This document shows, piece after piece, positions 8,985 to 19,071 of a DNA stretch of 64,000 nucleotides. Origin of the DNA: Bacillota bacterium (GTDB lineage: Bacteria; Bacteroidota; Bacteroidia; Bacteroidales; Bacteroidaceae). Both the position numbers and the translations under genes were made by a program. Where the stretch lies: the NCBI GenBank assembly GCA_023664625.1, contig JAMPFD010000001.1, positions 186,001 through 250,000 on the forward strand. Direction: 5' to 3'. The notes below the pieces were generated by a model. It saw only the letters and a list, made by a program, of their open reading frames with translations, did not search any database and was not told the DNA's origin. Every line of letters starts with the position of its first letter. The stretch's first letter is position 1.

Positions 8985-9683
8985 ATGAAAGAAATCAATC
9001 CTGAGGACTCCACAAGGGAGTATGCCTTTAAAATGTGGATGAATGCCCCTATGCCAATGGTCACGCTTGTCAGGACACTTGACGTGTCACGCCTTGCCGT
9101 TCTGAGCGGAAAAGGTAATCTCTGCCGGAGGCTGTCATCTCCTTTCCGCCTGCTTCAGAAGACTGTGCAACGTTCTGGCAATAATAGGAACGGTACCGTG
9201 AAATTCAACATGATGATGCTATGGTGTATCGGCAAGGCTGCAAGCAAAGTGGAGGAATTCCGTGTTCTTCCTGTGGGAGACAGGCTGATCTGGTATGACA
9301 GCATTGCGGTGTGCACCATCGTAATGAACAGGCATGGAGAAGTAAGTTCGTGTGACATCCCTTTCTCTGAGGATTTTCAAGTGTTCCGCTCTGATTATCT
9401 GCGCCTGACACGGATGGTTGCGGAGACCTGTGTCGGCCATGACCTCACGGAAAGCATGGTCATCGGGACATCCGCACTCGTGCAGTCCGACATAGACATG
9501 GCCGCCGGCATGTACAGCGGAATATATAACAATCCGTTCATGATATGGGGAAAATACCGCAGGGGATTTTTCAAGACCCGTCTGCCGGTATCCTTTCAGT
9601 TCCACCATACGCAGATGGACGGTGCACATGCAGCACGGTTTCTTGACCTACTACAGGAAGAAATCCGCACTTTTGAGATATGA
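8985..9683 (+). CDS. CatA-like O-acetyltransferase (chloramphenicol acetyltransferase fold)
   Basis: Acetyl-CoA-dependent transferase of the type A CAT family (PF00302), 232 residues against about 219 for classical CATs. The family segment NPFMIWGKYRRGFFKTRLPV and the active-site motif HHTQMDG (catalytic His208, Asp212) are intact. N-terminal alignment (TREYAFKMW ... MVTLVRTLDVSRL) supports the start at 8985. Whether it acetylates chloramphenicol or another acceptor cannot be decided; many chromosomal members are not proven resistance proteins. Own promoter upstream, strong bidirectional terminator downstream. Confidence 0.85.
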   Translation: MKEINPEDSTREYAFKMWMNAPMPMVTLVRTLDVSRLAVLSGKGNLCRRLSSPFRLLQKTVQRSGNNRNGTVKFNMMMLWCIGKAASKVEEFRVLPVGDRLIWYDSIAVCTIVMNRHGEVSSCDIPFSEDFQVFRSDYLRLTRMVAETCVGHDLTESMVIGTSALVQSDIDMAAGMYSGIYNNPFMIWGKYRRGFFKTRLPVSFQFHHTQMDGAHAARFLDLLQEEIRTFEI

Positions 9684-9690
9684 CTGAAAC

Positions 9691-9731
9691 GAAACAAGGC
9701 TGACTCCGCATAACGGAATCAGCCTTGTTTC
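9691..9731. terminator. Bidirectional terminator hairpin
   Basis: An 18-bp stem with one mismatch (left 9691-9708, right 9714-9731) and a 5-base loop, with A/T runs on both sides. It sits between the convergent CatA-like and Mrp genes and can serve both. Confidence 0.85.
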
Positions 9732-9749
9732 TTTATGAGCGTTTATGGA

Positions 9750-10820
9750 TTATTCCTTTCCCGACTGCATCAGGCGCACCTTTGAGACAATGCCCTGGGC
9801 AAGAGCGAGGAAAGCCTGCCCCGTAGGCGAGGTGACATCCATTGCAGCAGGTGTGCCGTCATCGCCATTCTCACAGATGCTCTGCACAATAGGTATCTGC
9901 GCAAGCAACGGCAGACTGAGTTGTTCGGCAAGATTCCTGCAGCCGTCCTTGCCGAAGATATAGTATTTGTTCTCCGGCAGTTCCGCAGGAGTGAAGTACG
10001 CCATGTTCTCCACAAGACCGAGAATAGGGACATTTACCTTCTCATTCTGATACATGTCTATGCCTTTGCGGGCATCGGCAAGCGCCACCTGCTGCGGAGT
10101 GGAAACAATCACCGCACCTGTGATGTCCAGTATCTGGAGCAGGGAAAGGTGGATGTCGCTCGTTCCGGGAGGAGTATCGAGGATAAGATAGTCTATGTCT
10201 GACCAGTCGGAATCGCAGATGAGCTGCTTCAATGCGGAGCATGCCATGCCGCCACGCCACAGCGTCGCCGTCTCGGGGGACACGAAGAAGCCGATGGAGA
10301 GCAGTTTTACGCCAAACTTCTCTACGGGTTCTATCAGCTGTCTGCCGTCAATCTCCACAGCGTACGGCCGTGCATCCTCACATCCGAACATCTTAGGAAC
10401 GGAAGGACCGAAGATGTCCGTGTCAAGAAGTCCTACTCTATAGCCGAGGCGTGCCATGGCTACGGCGATGTTCGCGGAGACGGTAGACTTGCCCACACCG
10501 CCCTTTCCCGAGCTTACAGCTATGACTTTAAGGTCTGTAAGGTACTTTTCTTCCTTCGGACGCGGCTTGGTCTTGAACTCTGTCTTTACCGTTACCTCAA
10601 CCTCCTTGCCTACATAGTAATGGATAGCAGCCTCGGCGGCCTTCACCGTAGACTTGAGAAACGGGTCTGTCTCCTTAGGAAAAAGAAGAGTAAACGACAC
10701 CTTCATGCCGTCAATGCGCACGTCATCGACAAGCATCTCGCTCTCGATGATGTTCTTCTTCGTACCTGCATAGGTCACTGTCGCAAGGGCATCAGTGATT
10801 AGTTTTGGATATAATGTCAT
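9750..10820 (-). CDS. mrp: Mrp/NBP35-family P-loop ATPase, iron-sulfur cluster carrier
   Basis: Cytosolic ATPase thought to bind and transfer iron-sulfur clusters. About 356 residues: an N-terminal MIP18/DUF59 domain (about 1-90) fused to a ParA/MinD-like NTPase with deviant Walker A SGKGGVGKST and the segment DYLILDTPPGTSD. The start at 10820 (MTLYPKLITDAL) is chosen because the domain begins there; a longer frame from 10856 adds 12 unconserved residues. Single gene, ending at the bidirectional terminator. Confidence 0.93.
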   Translation of the reverse strand: MTLYPKLITDALATVTYAGTKKNIIESEMLVDDVRIDGMKVSFTLLFPKETDPFLKSTVKAAEAAIHYYVGKEVEVTVKTEFKTKPRPKEEKYLTDLKVIAVSSGKGGVGKSTVSANIAVAMARLGYRVGLLDTDIFGPSVPKMFGCEDARPYAVEIDGRQLIEPVEKFGVKLLSIGFFVSPETATLWRGGMACSALKQLICDSDWSDIDYLILDTPPGTSDIHLSLLQILDITGAVIVSTPQQVALADARKGIDMYQNEKVNVPILGLVENMAYFTPAELPENKYYIFGKDGCRNLAEQLSLPLLAQIPIVQSICENGDDGTPAAMDVTSPTGQAFLALAQGIVSKVRLMQSGKE

Positions 10821-10999
10821 AAGATAAGTAACATTTAACTCTGCATTTCCATACAAAGCTCAGCCGTAAAGCCGCAGTGTCCCACGGCACCGCCTGACAG
10901 AAACACAGTCGGTTGTTATACAGTCAGAAAACTCCGGGAGAGTGCCATTTCCCCGGTCTCTTGACCTCTCTCCCATGAAGGTTAGCCCTTCCAAAAGAC

Positions 11000-12154
11000 T
11001 CAGAGTACCGTCCCGGCAAGACGCTTTGCCTTGTCACGCAGACAGTCTGTACCGTTCTCCACGTCACCGTAAGTAAGCACAACGCCCATACGGCGGCCTT
11101 TGTGAGCCTCCGGCTTACCGAAAATGCGGATGCGCGCATTCTCTTCTGAAAGGACATCTTTAAGATTGTACTCCGGAACGCCCTCATAGTCCTTGTCGGA
11201 AAGTATGACTGCCGATGCGCCGGCGTGTTCAAGTTTTATGTCATGGATAGGAAGGCCGAGGACAGCACGCAGGTGAAGCTCGAACTCTGACAGGTTGGTT
11301 GTATGACCGAGAGTCACCATTCCCGTGTCATGCGGACGCGGAGAAAGTTCTGAGAAGACAACGCCTGTCTCTGTCAGGAAGAACTCCACTCCCCATATTC
11401 CGGCTCCTGTCAATGCCGCAGTGACCTTCGCCGCCATCTCCTGAGCATCCTTCAGATCTTTCTCTGATATTTGGTAAGGCTGCCATGACTCACGATAGTC
11501 GCCTCCTTTCTGAACGTGTCCTATAGGCGGACAGAATAGTGTAGGACCGTTTTTCTGTGTCACGGTGAGCAGGGTGAACTCGGATGTGAAGTGAATGAAC
11601 TCCTCTATGATCACCTCCTGCACATCACCTCTGGCACCGGCCATGGCGGCATCAAATGCCGGACGCAGTTCCTCGGCGCACTTAACGGTAGACTGACCGT
11701 GGCCGGAGGACGACATCAAAGGTTTGATGACACATGGGAAGCCTATCTCGCGGCTTGCTTCCTCAAGTTCTTCGAAAGTCTTTGCATAAAAATATTTGGC
11801 TGTACGCAATCCCAATTCCTTTGCCGCAAGGTCCCGGATTGCCTGACGGTTCATGGTATAGTTGACGGCACGTGCCGACGGAACTACCTGTATACCCTGC
11901 TTCTCAAAGTCAAAAAGACGCTCAGTGCGGATGGCCTCGATCTCCGGGACTATGATGTCCGGCCGGTGTTTCTCTACGACCTCGGCAAGTTTGTCGCCGT
12001 CAAGCATCGAGAAAACTTCACGCTCATCAGCCACCTGCATAGCCGGTGCATTATCGTACTTGTCACATGCCACAACATATACGCCTTTGCGCTTTGCGGC
12101 AATAACGAACTCCTTACCCAGTTCTCCTGAGCCAAGCAAAAGAATTTTCATCAA
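11000..12154 (-). CDS. purT: Formate-dependent phosphoribosylglycinamide formyltransferase
   Basis: Catalyses the formate- and ATP-dependent formylation of GAR in purine synthesis. 384 residues, near the usual 390. N-terminal Rossmann-like domain ([14 protein letters not shown]), ATP-grasp core ([35 protein letters not shown]) and a short C-terminal domain are present in order. Formate is a product of pyruvate formate-lyase encoded at 23.6 kb, which gives a plausible metabolic link. Start is either of two adjacent ATGs (12154 or 12151). Confidence 0.95.
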   Translation of the reverse strand: MMKILLLGSGELGKEFVIAAKRKGVYVVACDKYDNAPAMQVADEREVFSMLDGDKLAEVVEKHRPDIIVPEIEAIRTERLFDFEKQGIQVVPSARAVNYTMNRQAIRDLAAKELGLRTAKYFYAKTFEELEEASREIGFPCVIKPLMSSSGHGQSTVKCAEELRPAFDAAMAGARGDVQEVIIEEFIHFTSEFTLLTVTQKNGPTLFCPPIGHVQKGGDYRESWQPYQISEKDLKDAQEMAAKVTAALTGAGIWGVEFFLTETGVVFSELSPRPHDTGMVTLGHTTNLSEFELHLRAVLGLPIHDIKLEHAGASAVILSDKDYEGVPEYNLKDVLSEENARIRIFGKPEAHKGRRMGVVLTYGDVENGTDCLRDKAKRLAGTVL

Positions 12155-12187
12155 GAAGAAATATTATTTATATTTTTATTAAGATAA

Positions 12188-12670
12188 TTACTTGCTTTCC
12201 GTCTTACTACAAGTCTTTCCGTCCTGTCCGTAACATGCTTTTCCAGTTTCCTTTTCACAGGATTTTTTGCAGCTTCCTGACTTCGCACACTGCTTGTCGG
12301 AAGAAGTATCACACTTGCCGGCACAAGAGGTTTTCTTGCCGGCCATGGCACAGCATGACTTTGCAGATTGGGATGCGTTAGCGTTCTCGCAGGCTTTCTC
12401 TGTGGCATTGTAGTTTATCTTCTTCAGAGATTCCACAATCTTGTCCACAGATGTCTTATCGGCATCATACGTTACGGTTACCGTCTGCTTTTCAGCAGAC
12501 GCATCAATACTCTTTATTCCTCTGACATAACGCAGGTTCTCTGTAATTTTATTCTCACAGTTCTCACACATCATCTGCGGATTTGTTGTGAGAACGACTG
12601 TCTTTATGTCTTTGGCACTTACGTTTAAGACACATATCAGTGCCATTATAATACCTAAAATCTTCTTCAT
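12188..12670 (-). CDS. Exported heavy-metal-associated (HMA) domain protein with Cys-rich tail
   Basis: 160 residues. Signal peptide (MKKILGIIMALICVLNVSA), then an HMA domain with the metal-binding pair in MMCENCE (Cys35, Cys38) and the usual fold end (SLKKINYNA). From about residue 92 the chain becomes a Cys/Lys/Ser-rich tail with a CC pair and repeated C-x3-C type spacings, suggesting several extra thiol ligands. Probably a periplasmic copper or other soft-metal binder. It follows the TonB receptor by 88 bases on the same strand, so the two are likely one operon. The metal is inferred, not shown. Confidence 0.85.
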   Translation of the reverse strand: MKKILGIIMALICVLNVSAKDIKTVVLTTNPQMMCENCENKITENLRYVRGIKSIDASAEKQTVTVTYDADKTSVDKIVESLKKINYNATEKACENANASQSAKSCCAMAGKKTSCAGKCDTSSDKQCAKSGSCKKSCEKETGKACYGQDGKTCSKTESK

Positions 12671-12758
12671 TGTGATTCTGTTTTTTTATTATTTAATTAA
12701 TTATTTGTCTGTCAAATCTGGCATTTTCTGACTGTCAGTCATATCGGCAGCGGCCAGG

Positions 12759-14732
12759 CTACAGCTTGATTCTTACACCAAGGTATGCCATCGCGCCGTC
12801 CACAGGCCCATAAACCAAAGTCGGCTCGAACTCCGCCGACCAAGGATTGGCGGCATTTATGATTGGGGAAGGCTGACGGTAATCAGTAAGGTTCTCACCG
12901 CCAAGGTATATGTCAATATGGCGGAACTTCCTTGTTATCTGTGCCGACAGCTGTTCGTAAGAGCGGAAAGTACCGTAATGTGACGGCAACCGTCCTCCTC
13001 CGTTAAGCTGCAGAGTGGTGTCAAACTGCCATAATTCCAGCGGAGTCTTGTATGACAGGGTCAGCAAAGCCTTGTAACGGGATGCCAGCGGCTTACGCAT
13101 CAGTTGCCCGCCATACGTACATCTCACATCATTCCATCGGTATGCAGCCGTTGCCGTGAAACCTTTGAAGAACGGATAAGTGGCGTCAATCTGGAACACA
13201 TGACTATAAGAGCTGCCGTCAAGGTCATGGATGACGATAGAGGCATCGGACATCTCATAGTCAATCACAGCCTGATTTTCAAAGTCTGTATAGTAATACT
13301 CTGCATTAAGTTTCAGGGTTCTGCCGCAGACAGGTATGTTGAAAGCTGTTGAAATACCGTAGTTCCAGGCCTTTTCCTGCCGCAATTCATCTATTACAAG
13401 CTCACGTCCGGATGCCAGAAGGTTATTGTTCTCCGCAAGGGCATGTACCGTACGGTAGCCCTTTCCAGCCGACAGGCGTATGGAGAACACATCCCACGGC
13501 TGCCACTTGACGTGCATGCGCGGTGTGGCGAACGTGCCATAAAGTGTGCTGCGGTCAATACGCATACCGGCCATTGCCGTCAGCCTGGTGCCGAGAGTAT
13601 AGGTATATTGTGCGTATGCGCCGGCAACCGTCTCTTTGGAGACCTTCATCCCAGTGGCGGAGGAGAGTTCCGGCTCCGTAATGAGACGCTCATCGAAATA
13701 GTCATGGTTAATACTTACGCCGGTGCTCAGCTGATGATGCTCACCCATGTCTGTCTCGAACATGAGCTGGGCATATCCGTTCTTCTCCTTGACACCGTAA
13801 CGCCGCATGCCATAAACTGCATCTTCATCATGCAGAGAGCCGCTTGCCATAAGCGCAAGGTTCATCTTCCACTCAGCATTAAGTATATAGGCATGCTTCA
13901 TATACGCCTCATAACGGGTAGTCTCTATGCCTATCGTGTACAGCGGGTCTCCGCTATTCATGCTCACGGCATGCGTCGTCTGACCGCTGTTTCGCTCCTC
14001 TTTCATTGCCGACCATCCCGCATGCATGATGTAATATTCCCGCCTCAGTCGCCAACGGTTATTCATATTATACTGCCTGACCTTTGGCATGTCAAGGAAA
14101 CCGTCACCGTTGGAATCATGATCTCCCCACCGGTTCTCGTAATGTGCAAGGATATTGGTGTGCAGATTCTCCGAGAGGGCGAAGTTTGTGTCAAAGTTTG
14201 CCTCAAAGCGGCTCCGTATATCACCATAGAGATTGACATTGGTCTTACGCTCGTCATAAGGCTTCAGGTAATCGATGTCTATCTGCCCTGAAATTGACTC
14301 ATAGCCGTTCTTCACCGACGCGCAGCCTTTGGAGACATTGATTCCTGACATCCACGTACCCGGAACGTAGCCCAAGGCAAAAGGAATGGCAGCACCGCGG
14401 AAGTTCGGCATATTCTCAGTAAGCATCTGAACGTAAGTTCCGGCCAGTCCGAGCAGTCTTATCTGCCTGGCACCTGTTGCGGCATCGCTGTAGGAAACAT
14501 CCACGGAAGGATTGGTCGTAAAGCTCTCACCAAGATTACAGCATGCGGCACGGAACAGTTCCTGCTGACCTATCCTCACACCGTTCACGGCTCCCGCCAT
14601 ACGGCGCGTACCGCTCCGGCTTGTCACTGTTACTTCCTCCAGATGGCTTGTCTTTATGTCTGTCGTATCATTCTGCGAGTATGCGTTGCACGCAAGCAAC
14701 ACCATTACAGCTGTATATATGCTCTTCTGCAT
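12759..14732 (-). CDS. TonB-dependent outer-membrane receptor, probably metal-related
   Basis: 657 residues. Signal peptide (MQKSIYTAVMVLLACNAYS), a TonB-box-like region (LEEVTVTSRSGTRR), plug domain and a 22-strand type barrel ending in aromatic-rich strands. It lacks the N-terminal carboxypeptidase-like domain and the SusD partner of glycan receptors. The start at 14732 is chosen because the longer frame from 14822 runs across the predicted promoter and puts 30 residues before the signal peptide. Pairing with a Cys-rich HMA protein suggests metal or metallophore uptake; the ligand is not identifiable. Confidence 0.9.
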   Translation of the reverse strand: MQKSIYTAVMVLLACNAYSQNDTTDIKTSHLEEVTVTSRSGTRRMAGAVNGVRIGQQELFRAACCNLGESFTTNPSVDVSYSDAATGARQIRLLGLAGTYVQMLTENMPNFRGAAIPFALGYVPGTWMSGINVSKGCASVKNGYESISGQIDIDYLKPYDERKTNVNLYGDIRSRFEANFDTNFALSENLHTNILAHYENRWGDHDSNGDGFLDMPKVRQYNMNNRWRLRREYYIMHAGWSAMKEERNSGQTTHAVSMNSGDPLYTIGIETTRYEAYMKHAYILNAEWKMNLALMASGSLHDEDAVYGMRRYGVKEKNGYAQLMFETDMGEHHQLSTGVSINHDYFDERLITEPELSSATGMKVSKETVAGAYAQYTYTLGTRLTAMAGMRIDRSTLYGTFATPRMHVKWQPWDVFSIRLSAGKGYRTVHALAENNNLLASGRELVIDELRQEKAWNYGISTAFNIPVCGRTLKLNAEYYYTDFENQAVIDYEMSDASIVIHDLDGSSYSHVFQIDATYPFFKGFTATAAYRWNDVRCTYGGQLMRKPLASRYKALLTLSYKTPLELWQFDTTLQLNGGGRLPSHYGTFRSYEQLSAQITRKFRHIDIYLGGENLTDYRQPSPIINAANPWSAEFEPTLVYGPVDGAMAYLGVRIKL

Positions 14733-14762
14733 TCTTGTGTATGTGTTTTTGTTTTTCCGATG

Positions 14763-14770
14763 CAAAGATA
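14763..14770 (-). promoter_or_regulatory. Predicted -7 box for the TonB receptor/HMA operon
   Basis: TATCTTTG on minus, 30 bases upstream of the receptor ATG. It supports the start at 14732. Confidence 0.55.
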
Positions 14771-14956
14771 CTGAGATCTTTTTGCAACACGTATGCAAAG
14801 TTACAAAATACGCAATGTACATCCAAAATTATTTCGCAAAAGTTTATTAATTCACCTTATTATATATTATATCTAACACATTATTTCTCAAGAAGCCATT
14901 GATTCCGCATGTAACAAAAAAAGAGACGACTGTTTCCGTATATCAAAATAAATTCG

Positions 14957-14964
14957 TATATTTG
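14957..14964 (+). promoter_or_regulatory. Predicted -7 box for the PL11 lyase gene
   Basis: TATATTTG fits TAnnTTTG. The implied leader is about 130 bases. The rest of the interval 14733-15098 contains only this box and the opposing receptor promoter. Confidence 0.5.
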
Positions 14965-15098
14965 CATTCATAAAAAGTAATACAACGTCATCACGAAAGC
15001 AAACGACGATGCCGGACGTGTACAATTACAAGAATTACTGCCGGGAAGCTACACAGAACAGAATAAGACCAACTAAATACTAACTAAAAATCAAACAG

Positions 15099-17972
15099 AT
15101 GAACATGTTACGAAAAGTAATTTTCCTCGTCATGATCGTAATGGCAACCACCGCCAGGGCACAGAAAGTGACCGCACTGTGGAGCCTGAACGACACCGAC
15201 GATCTTACCTCCGCAAGCCTTGAGGGGGACAATGCCGCCGCAGGCCTTATGACCACTGCGGGAGCCGTAGGCGAGAAACTGACAGTCACCGGACTGCTGA
15301 CATCATCGGGAGCCGATACCGGCTACACGTCGGTTACCTATGACAGGCCAATGACAAAGTTCCAGCCGGCGGCAGAAGTCAAGGCTGTCACAAGCGGCTA
15401 TTGCGTCTCCTTCACCGTCAATATCGCAGAGGGACACACCTTCAAGCCGACACATCTCTCTTTCGATGCCGCACGTTGCGGTACCGACAAGGGAACAATA
15501 TGCATCACGACACAGACAGGCAACGAGCCGGCTACGACTTTCGCCGAGGGCGTCACTCCTCTGCGGAACAAGATAACGGCAGGAAACTCCACAGGATTCA
15601 GCACCCATGAGTACAACATCAACGGCGTAATCGTTGAAGGAACATCCTACACCGTCAACCTGTACATAATGGGAATCGGCAACACCAAGCAGATTGCCAT
15701 GGGAAGCGTGGCCATAGAGGGTGTCGTGGACGAGCCCGTATACGACATGTCACACTATCTCACAGCGTTCACATGCCGTTCCAGAGAAAAGACAATAGAC
15801 CTCTACCCTCTAATAAAGAACTCCGGCAACGGTGTGGAGAACCTCTTCCGCACCAAGCTGACCGATGCTCCTTCCGACTTCATTGCCGTTCCTGCCGAGG
15901 GATTCACGGCAGAAGTGGGCTATGCCGACAATATCGCCACGGTAACCATCAAGGAGGACGGCAATACCGTATATACATCCGCCGTCCACTTCATGATAAG
16001 CAACATCGGCACACGCGGTGAGGCAAAGCCGCTCAACCGCGGTCTGCTGGCAGTACATACCGACAGGGGCAACCTTGTAAGCTGGCGGATGCGTGCCACC
16101 GATGTTCCGGGAACAACACTGTATAAGCTCTACCGCGAGGGAGAACTGATACAGACTCTCAAGACAAAGACAAACTTCATGGACAGCAACCGGACATCCG
16201 GAACAATCTACCGCATAGATGTATGCAATGCCGCAGGTGAAGTAATGGAGACTCAGGAGGCTTCCGCATGGGACGGTCAGAACACATTCTTCACACTTCC
16301 GCAGGCTCCGACGGACACCAACGGTACCGGTGCGACATACACACCGAATGATGCGACATGCTACGACATGGACGGCGACGGCGAGCAGGAGATTGTTATC
16401 CGATGGGAACCGTCAAACGCAAAGGACGGAGCAGGCACAGGTGCGACGGGAGCGGTGTTCCTTGACTGTGTCAAACTTGACGGCACACACCTCTGGCGCA
16501 TAAACCTCGGCAAGAACATGTGGGCTTCCCAGCATACCATCACATTCCTCTGTTATGACTTTGACGGCGACGGCTATGGTGAGATGATTGTCCGCACGGC
16601 TCCGGGAACAATCGACGGTGAGGGGAACTTCGTACTAATGGGTGACGACGACCCGTATACAAGCCATGTTGCGGCCAACGGACGTGTCGAGAGCGGTCCT
16701 GAATACCTCACCGTCTTTGACGGCACGACCGGCGGGGCGATAAGCAGCATACACTACTGGCCGGCACATGACGACTTCAGCAACAACATTTCCGCTTACG
16801 GCTCTCAGGCACGCATAGAGCGTTACAATGCGACAATGGCACGCCTTGACGTCAACGGCAAGGCTACTCCTTGTGCCGTGATGAACCACGGATACTACAG
16901 TCAGGCATACTACATGGCGGCCTACTTTGACGGCAAGGAACTTCACGAGCTATGGAGACACTCCTCTACCACAAACGGAAAGGGCATGTACGGACAGGGA
17001 TACCACACACTGCAGTCGGCAGACGTAGACAATGACGGCTTTGACGAGATTGTGGCAGACTCGGCCGTACTCGACCATGACGGCGTGAACGTACTGTGGA
17101 GAAGCGGCGAGGGGCACGGCGACGCTCTGCATATCGGCGACTTCGACTGGGAGAATCCCGGCATGGAGGTTTATTCCGTAATGGAGGACTATGAGCAGTC
17201 TTACGTACATTATGGCCAGGACATGCGCGACGCAAAGACTGGCACACTGCTCTGGGGCACACCAAAGGGCAGCAAGGACTGCGGCCGCGGACTCTGCGGC
17301 GACTTCGACGACAAGCATGACGGTGCGGAGTCCATGTGTACCATCTCCACAAGCATGTTCGACAGCAAAGGCGAGGTTATCGGCGACTGGCAGGTCGGCA
17401 CCACAACATCCTCTTCACTGAACTTCCGAATCTACTGGGACGGCGACCTTTACGACGAGTATCATGACCGTCAGCACATTGACAAATGGGACAGTGACGC
17501 AAGACAGTGGGGACGTCTGACAACGCTCTATAAGATTGAGCCGGGTGCTGAGTCCGTCAACGGCACGAAGAGCGTACCGTCACTGCAGGCAGACATGCTC
17601 GGCGACTGGCGCGAGGAGGTTGTCTACTACTACACCATCGATGCCTCCGCAGGCAAGTTCGGTCTGAATATAATCACCACAGACTATGAGAGCGACTACA
17701 TGCTGCCGTACCTGCGTGACGACCACCTGTACGACAACGCCATAGTATGGCAGAACAGCACATACAACCAGCCGCCACACATATCCTACTCCCCTGTCCT
17801 TTACTGGAAAGAGCTTCAGGACACACTGACCGGCATACGCACCGTCACCGTCACCGTGCCGGAAGCGGAAGGCGGCAACACCATGTACAACATTGCAGGA
17901 CAGCGAATAGCTCCGTCATTCATGCAGAACGGCGGCATCGTCATCCGCAACGGCAAGAAAATAATGATGTAA
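15099..17972 (+). CDS. Secreted rhamnogalacturonan lyase, polysaccharide lyase family 11
   Basis: Cleaves the rhamnose-galacturonate backbone of pectin by beta-elimination. 957 residues, longer than typical PL11 enzymes. Signal peptide (LVMIVMATTARA), an N-terminal beta-rich domain (about 25-215, function unknown), then the PL11 catalytic propeller from about residue 305 to 900, with calcium-type Asp-rich loops DMDGDGEQE, DFDGDGYGE and DVDNDGFDE. The C-terminal 40 residues (MYNIAGQRIAP ... GGIVIRNGKKIMM) resemble the terminal sorting-like tails of Prevotella secreted proteins. Likely cell-surface or secreted. Own promoter; no SusC/SusD neighbours. Confidence 0.9.
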   Translation: MNMLRKVIFLVMIVMATTARAQKVTALWSLNDTDDLTSASLEGDNAAAGLMTTAGAVGEKLTVTGLLTSSGADTGYTSVTYDRPMTKFQPAAEVKAVTSGYCVSFTVNIAEGHTFKPTHLSFDAARCGTDKGTICITTQTGNEPATTFAEGVTPLRNKITAGNSTGFSTHEYNINGVIVEGTSYTVNLYIMGIGNTKQIAMGSVAIEGVVDEPVYDMSHYLTAFTCRSREKTIDLYPLIKNSGNGVENLFRTKLTDAPSDFIAVPAEGFTAEVGYADNIATVTIKEDGNTVYTSAVHFMISNIGTRGEAKPLNRGLLAVHTDRGNLVSWRMRATDVPGTTLYKLYREGELIQTLKTKTNFMDSNRTSGTIYRIDVCNAAGEVMETQEASAWDGQNTFFTLPQAPTDTNGTGATYTPNDATCYDMDGDGEQEIVIRWEPSNAKDGAGTGATGAVFLDCVKLDGTHLWRINLGKNMWASQHTITFLCYDFDGDGYGEMIVRTAPGTIDGEGNFVLMGDDDPYTSHVAANGRVESGPEYLTVFDGTTGGAISSIHYWPAHDDFSNNISAYGSQARIERYNATMARLDVNGKATPCAVMNHGYYSQAYYMAAYFDGKELHELWRHSSTTNGKGMYGQGYHTLQSADVDNDGFDEIVADSAVLDHDGVNVLWRSGEGHGDALHIGDFDWENPGMEVYSVMEDYEQSYVHYGQDMRDAKTGTLLWGTPKGSKDCGRGLCGDFDDKHDGAESMCTISTSMFDSKGEVIGDWQVGTTTSSSLNFRIYWDGDLYDEYHDRQHIDKWDSDARQWGRLTTLYKIEPGAESVNGTKSVPSLQADMLGDWREEVVYYYTIDASAGKFGLNIITTDYESDYMLPYLRDDHLYDNAIVWQNSTYNQPPHISYSPVLYWKELQDTLTGIRTVTVTVPEAEGGNTMYNIAGQRIAPSFMQNGGIVIRNGKKIMM

Positions 17973-18145
17973 AGGTTTTTACGACTGCCGGTTCCGGAGC
18001 ATTGGGCGAATGGTTTTCATGCTTCAAGACCGGAACCGACGGTCGTTAAGCACAGAGGAGCCGGAGACTATGCCGGAGACTCCGGCTTAGCGGCGGAAGT
18101 CTTCCCGCCGTCACAAAAACGGCCTGCCATTTATCAGAAAGACAA

Positions 18146-18195
18146 TTTAAACGTATGAACGGACTGCGATTATGCAGTCCGTTCATACGTTTAAA
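18146..18195. terminator. Perfect 22-bp hairpin, bidirectional terminator
   Basis: Left arm 18146-18167, right arm 18174-18195, 6-base loop, no mismatches; outer ends TTTAAA supply a short U tract on either strand. It lies between the convergent PL11 and trmB genes. A second, smaller inverted repeat (AGCCGGAG at 18059-18066 with CTCCGGCT at 18080-18087) lies just upstream. Otherwise the gap 17973-18281 is empty. Confidence 0.8.
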
Positions 18196-18281
18196 TATAA
18201 TATAATGTGTAATTTTCCTTACCGGTCTTGCAAGCACCACCGACAGATTCAGTCCTGTATCAAATCCCTTTATAAAGACTT

Positions 18282-19052
18282 CTACTTTGCTTTCTCCAGC
18301 GAAGAACGCTTGTCACGGTGATAGGAGCGGTAGTCGTCGAGCTCTATCTCCACATCCGGCTCATGAAGTTCCGCCGTGCGGGGCAGGCGGAACTTCTGGT
18401 ATTTGATGTTCAGTCCGCGTGCTATCCACATCGACTCATAATAGGTCTGTATGGAAAGTATGCGCCGTGTCTCCTCGTCCAGTCCCTCCTGATGATAGAG
18501 ATCTGTGGTACGGAAGAGCAGAGGAAGCCTGTTCTCGTCAACCATGTACGAGGTATAGGTGAAGAGAAAGTTAGAGTCCGTCTTCAGATGCACCGTTCCC
18601 CCATCTACAAGGAAACGGCGGTAGCGTTCCATGAAGTAAGTGGAGGTAAGTCTCTTGCGCGGGTTCTTCATCTGAGGGTCGGAGAATGTCAGCCATATCT
18701 CCTGCACCTCATCCTCAGAAAAGAAACGGTCGATAATCTCAATGCTCGTACGCAGGAACGCCACATTCTTCAGCCCTTCGTTGAGAGCCTGTGTGGCACC
18801 CGTCCACATCCTCGCACCCTTGATGTCCACTCCTATGAAGTTGCAGTCAGGATAAAGACGCGCGAGTTCCACAGTGTACTCCCCCTTGCCGCAACCGAGT
18901 TCAAGAACTATCGGATTATCATTCTTGAAGAACTGCTCCCGCCAATGGCCCTTCATCTCGAAAGGCACATTATCGACAACAGAATATGGATACTGGAACA
19001 CATTCCCGTAGCGTTCCATGTCAGCGAACTTTGCTAATTTTCCCTTTCCCAT
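18282..19052 (-). CDS. trmB: tRNA (guanine-N7)-methyltransferase
   Basis: SAM-dependent enzyme forming m7G46 in tRNA, 256 residues. SAM-binding segment [16 protein letters not shown], following [13 protein letters not shown], and the TrmB signature region [17 protein letters not shown] (a Bacteroidetes variant of the PWPKKRH motif) are clear. A charged C-terminal extension follows the core. It lies 19 bases downstream of the DUF975 gene on the same strand. Confidence 0.95.
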   Translation of the reverse strand: MGKGKLAKFADMERYGNVFQYPYSVVDNVPFEMKGHWREQFFKNDNPIVLELGCGKGEYTVELARLYPDCNFIGVDIKGARMWTGATQALNEGLKNVAFLRTSIEIIDRFFSEDEVQEIWLTFSDPQMKNPRKRLTSTYFMERYRRFLVDGGTVHLKTDSNFLFTYTSYMVDENRLPLLFRTTDLYHQEGLDEETRRILSIQTYYESMWIARGLNIKYQKFRLPRTAELHEPDVEIELDDYRSYHRDKRSSLEKAK

Positions 19053-19071
19053 TTACGCAAGTCATTTTGGT

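Noticed and set aside
14733..14822. TonB receptor starting at 14822
   Set aside because: It would run through the promoter and precede the signal peptide by 30 residues.
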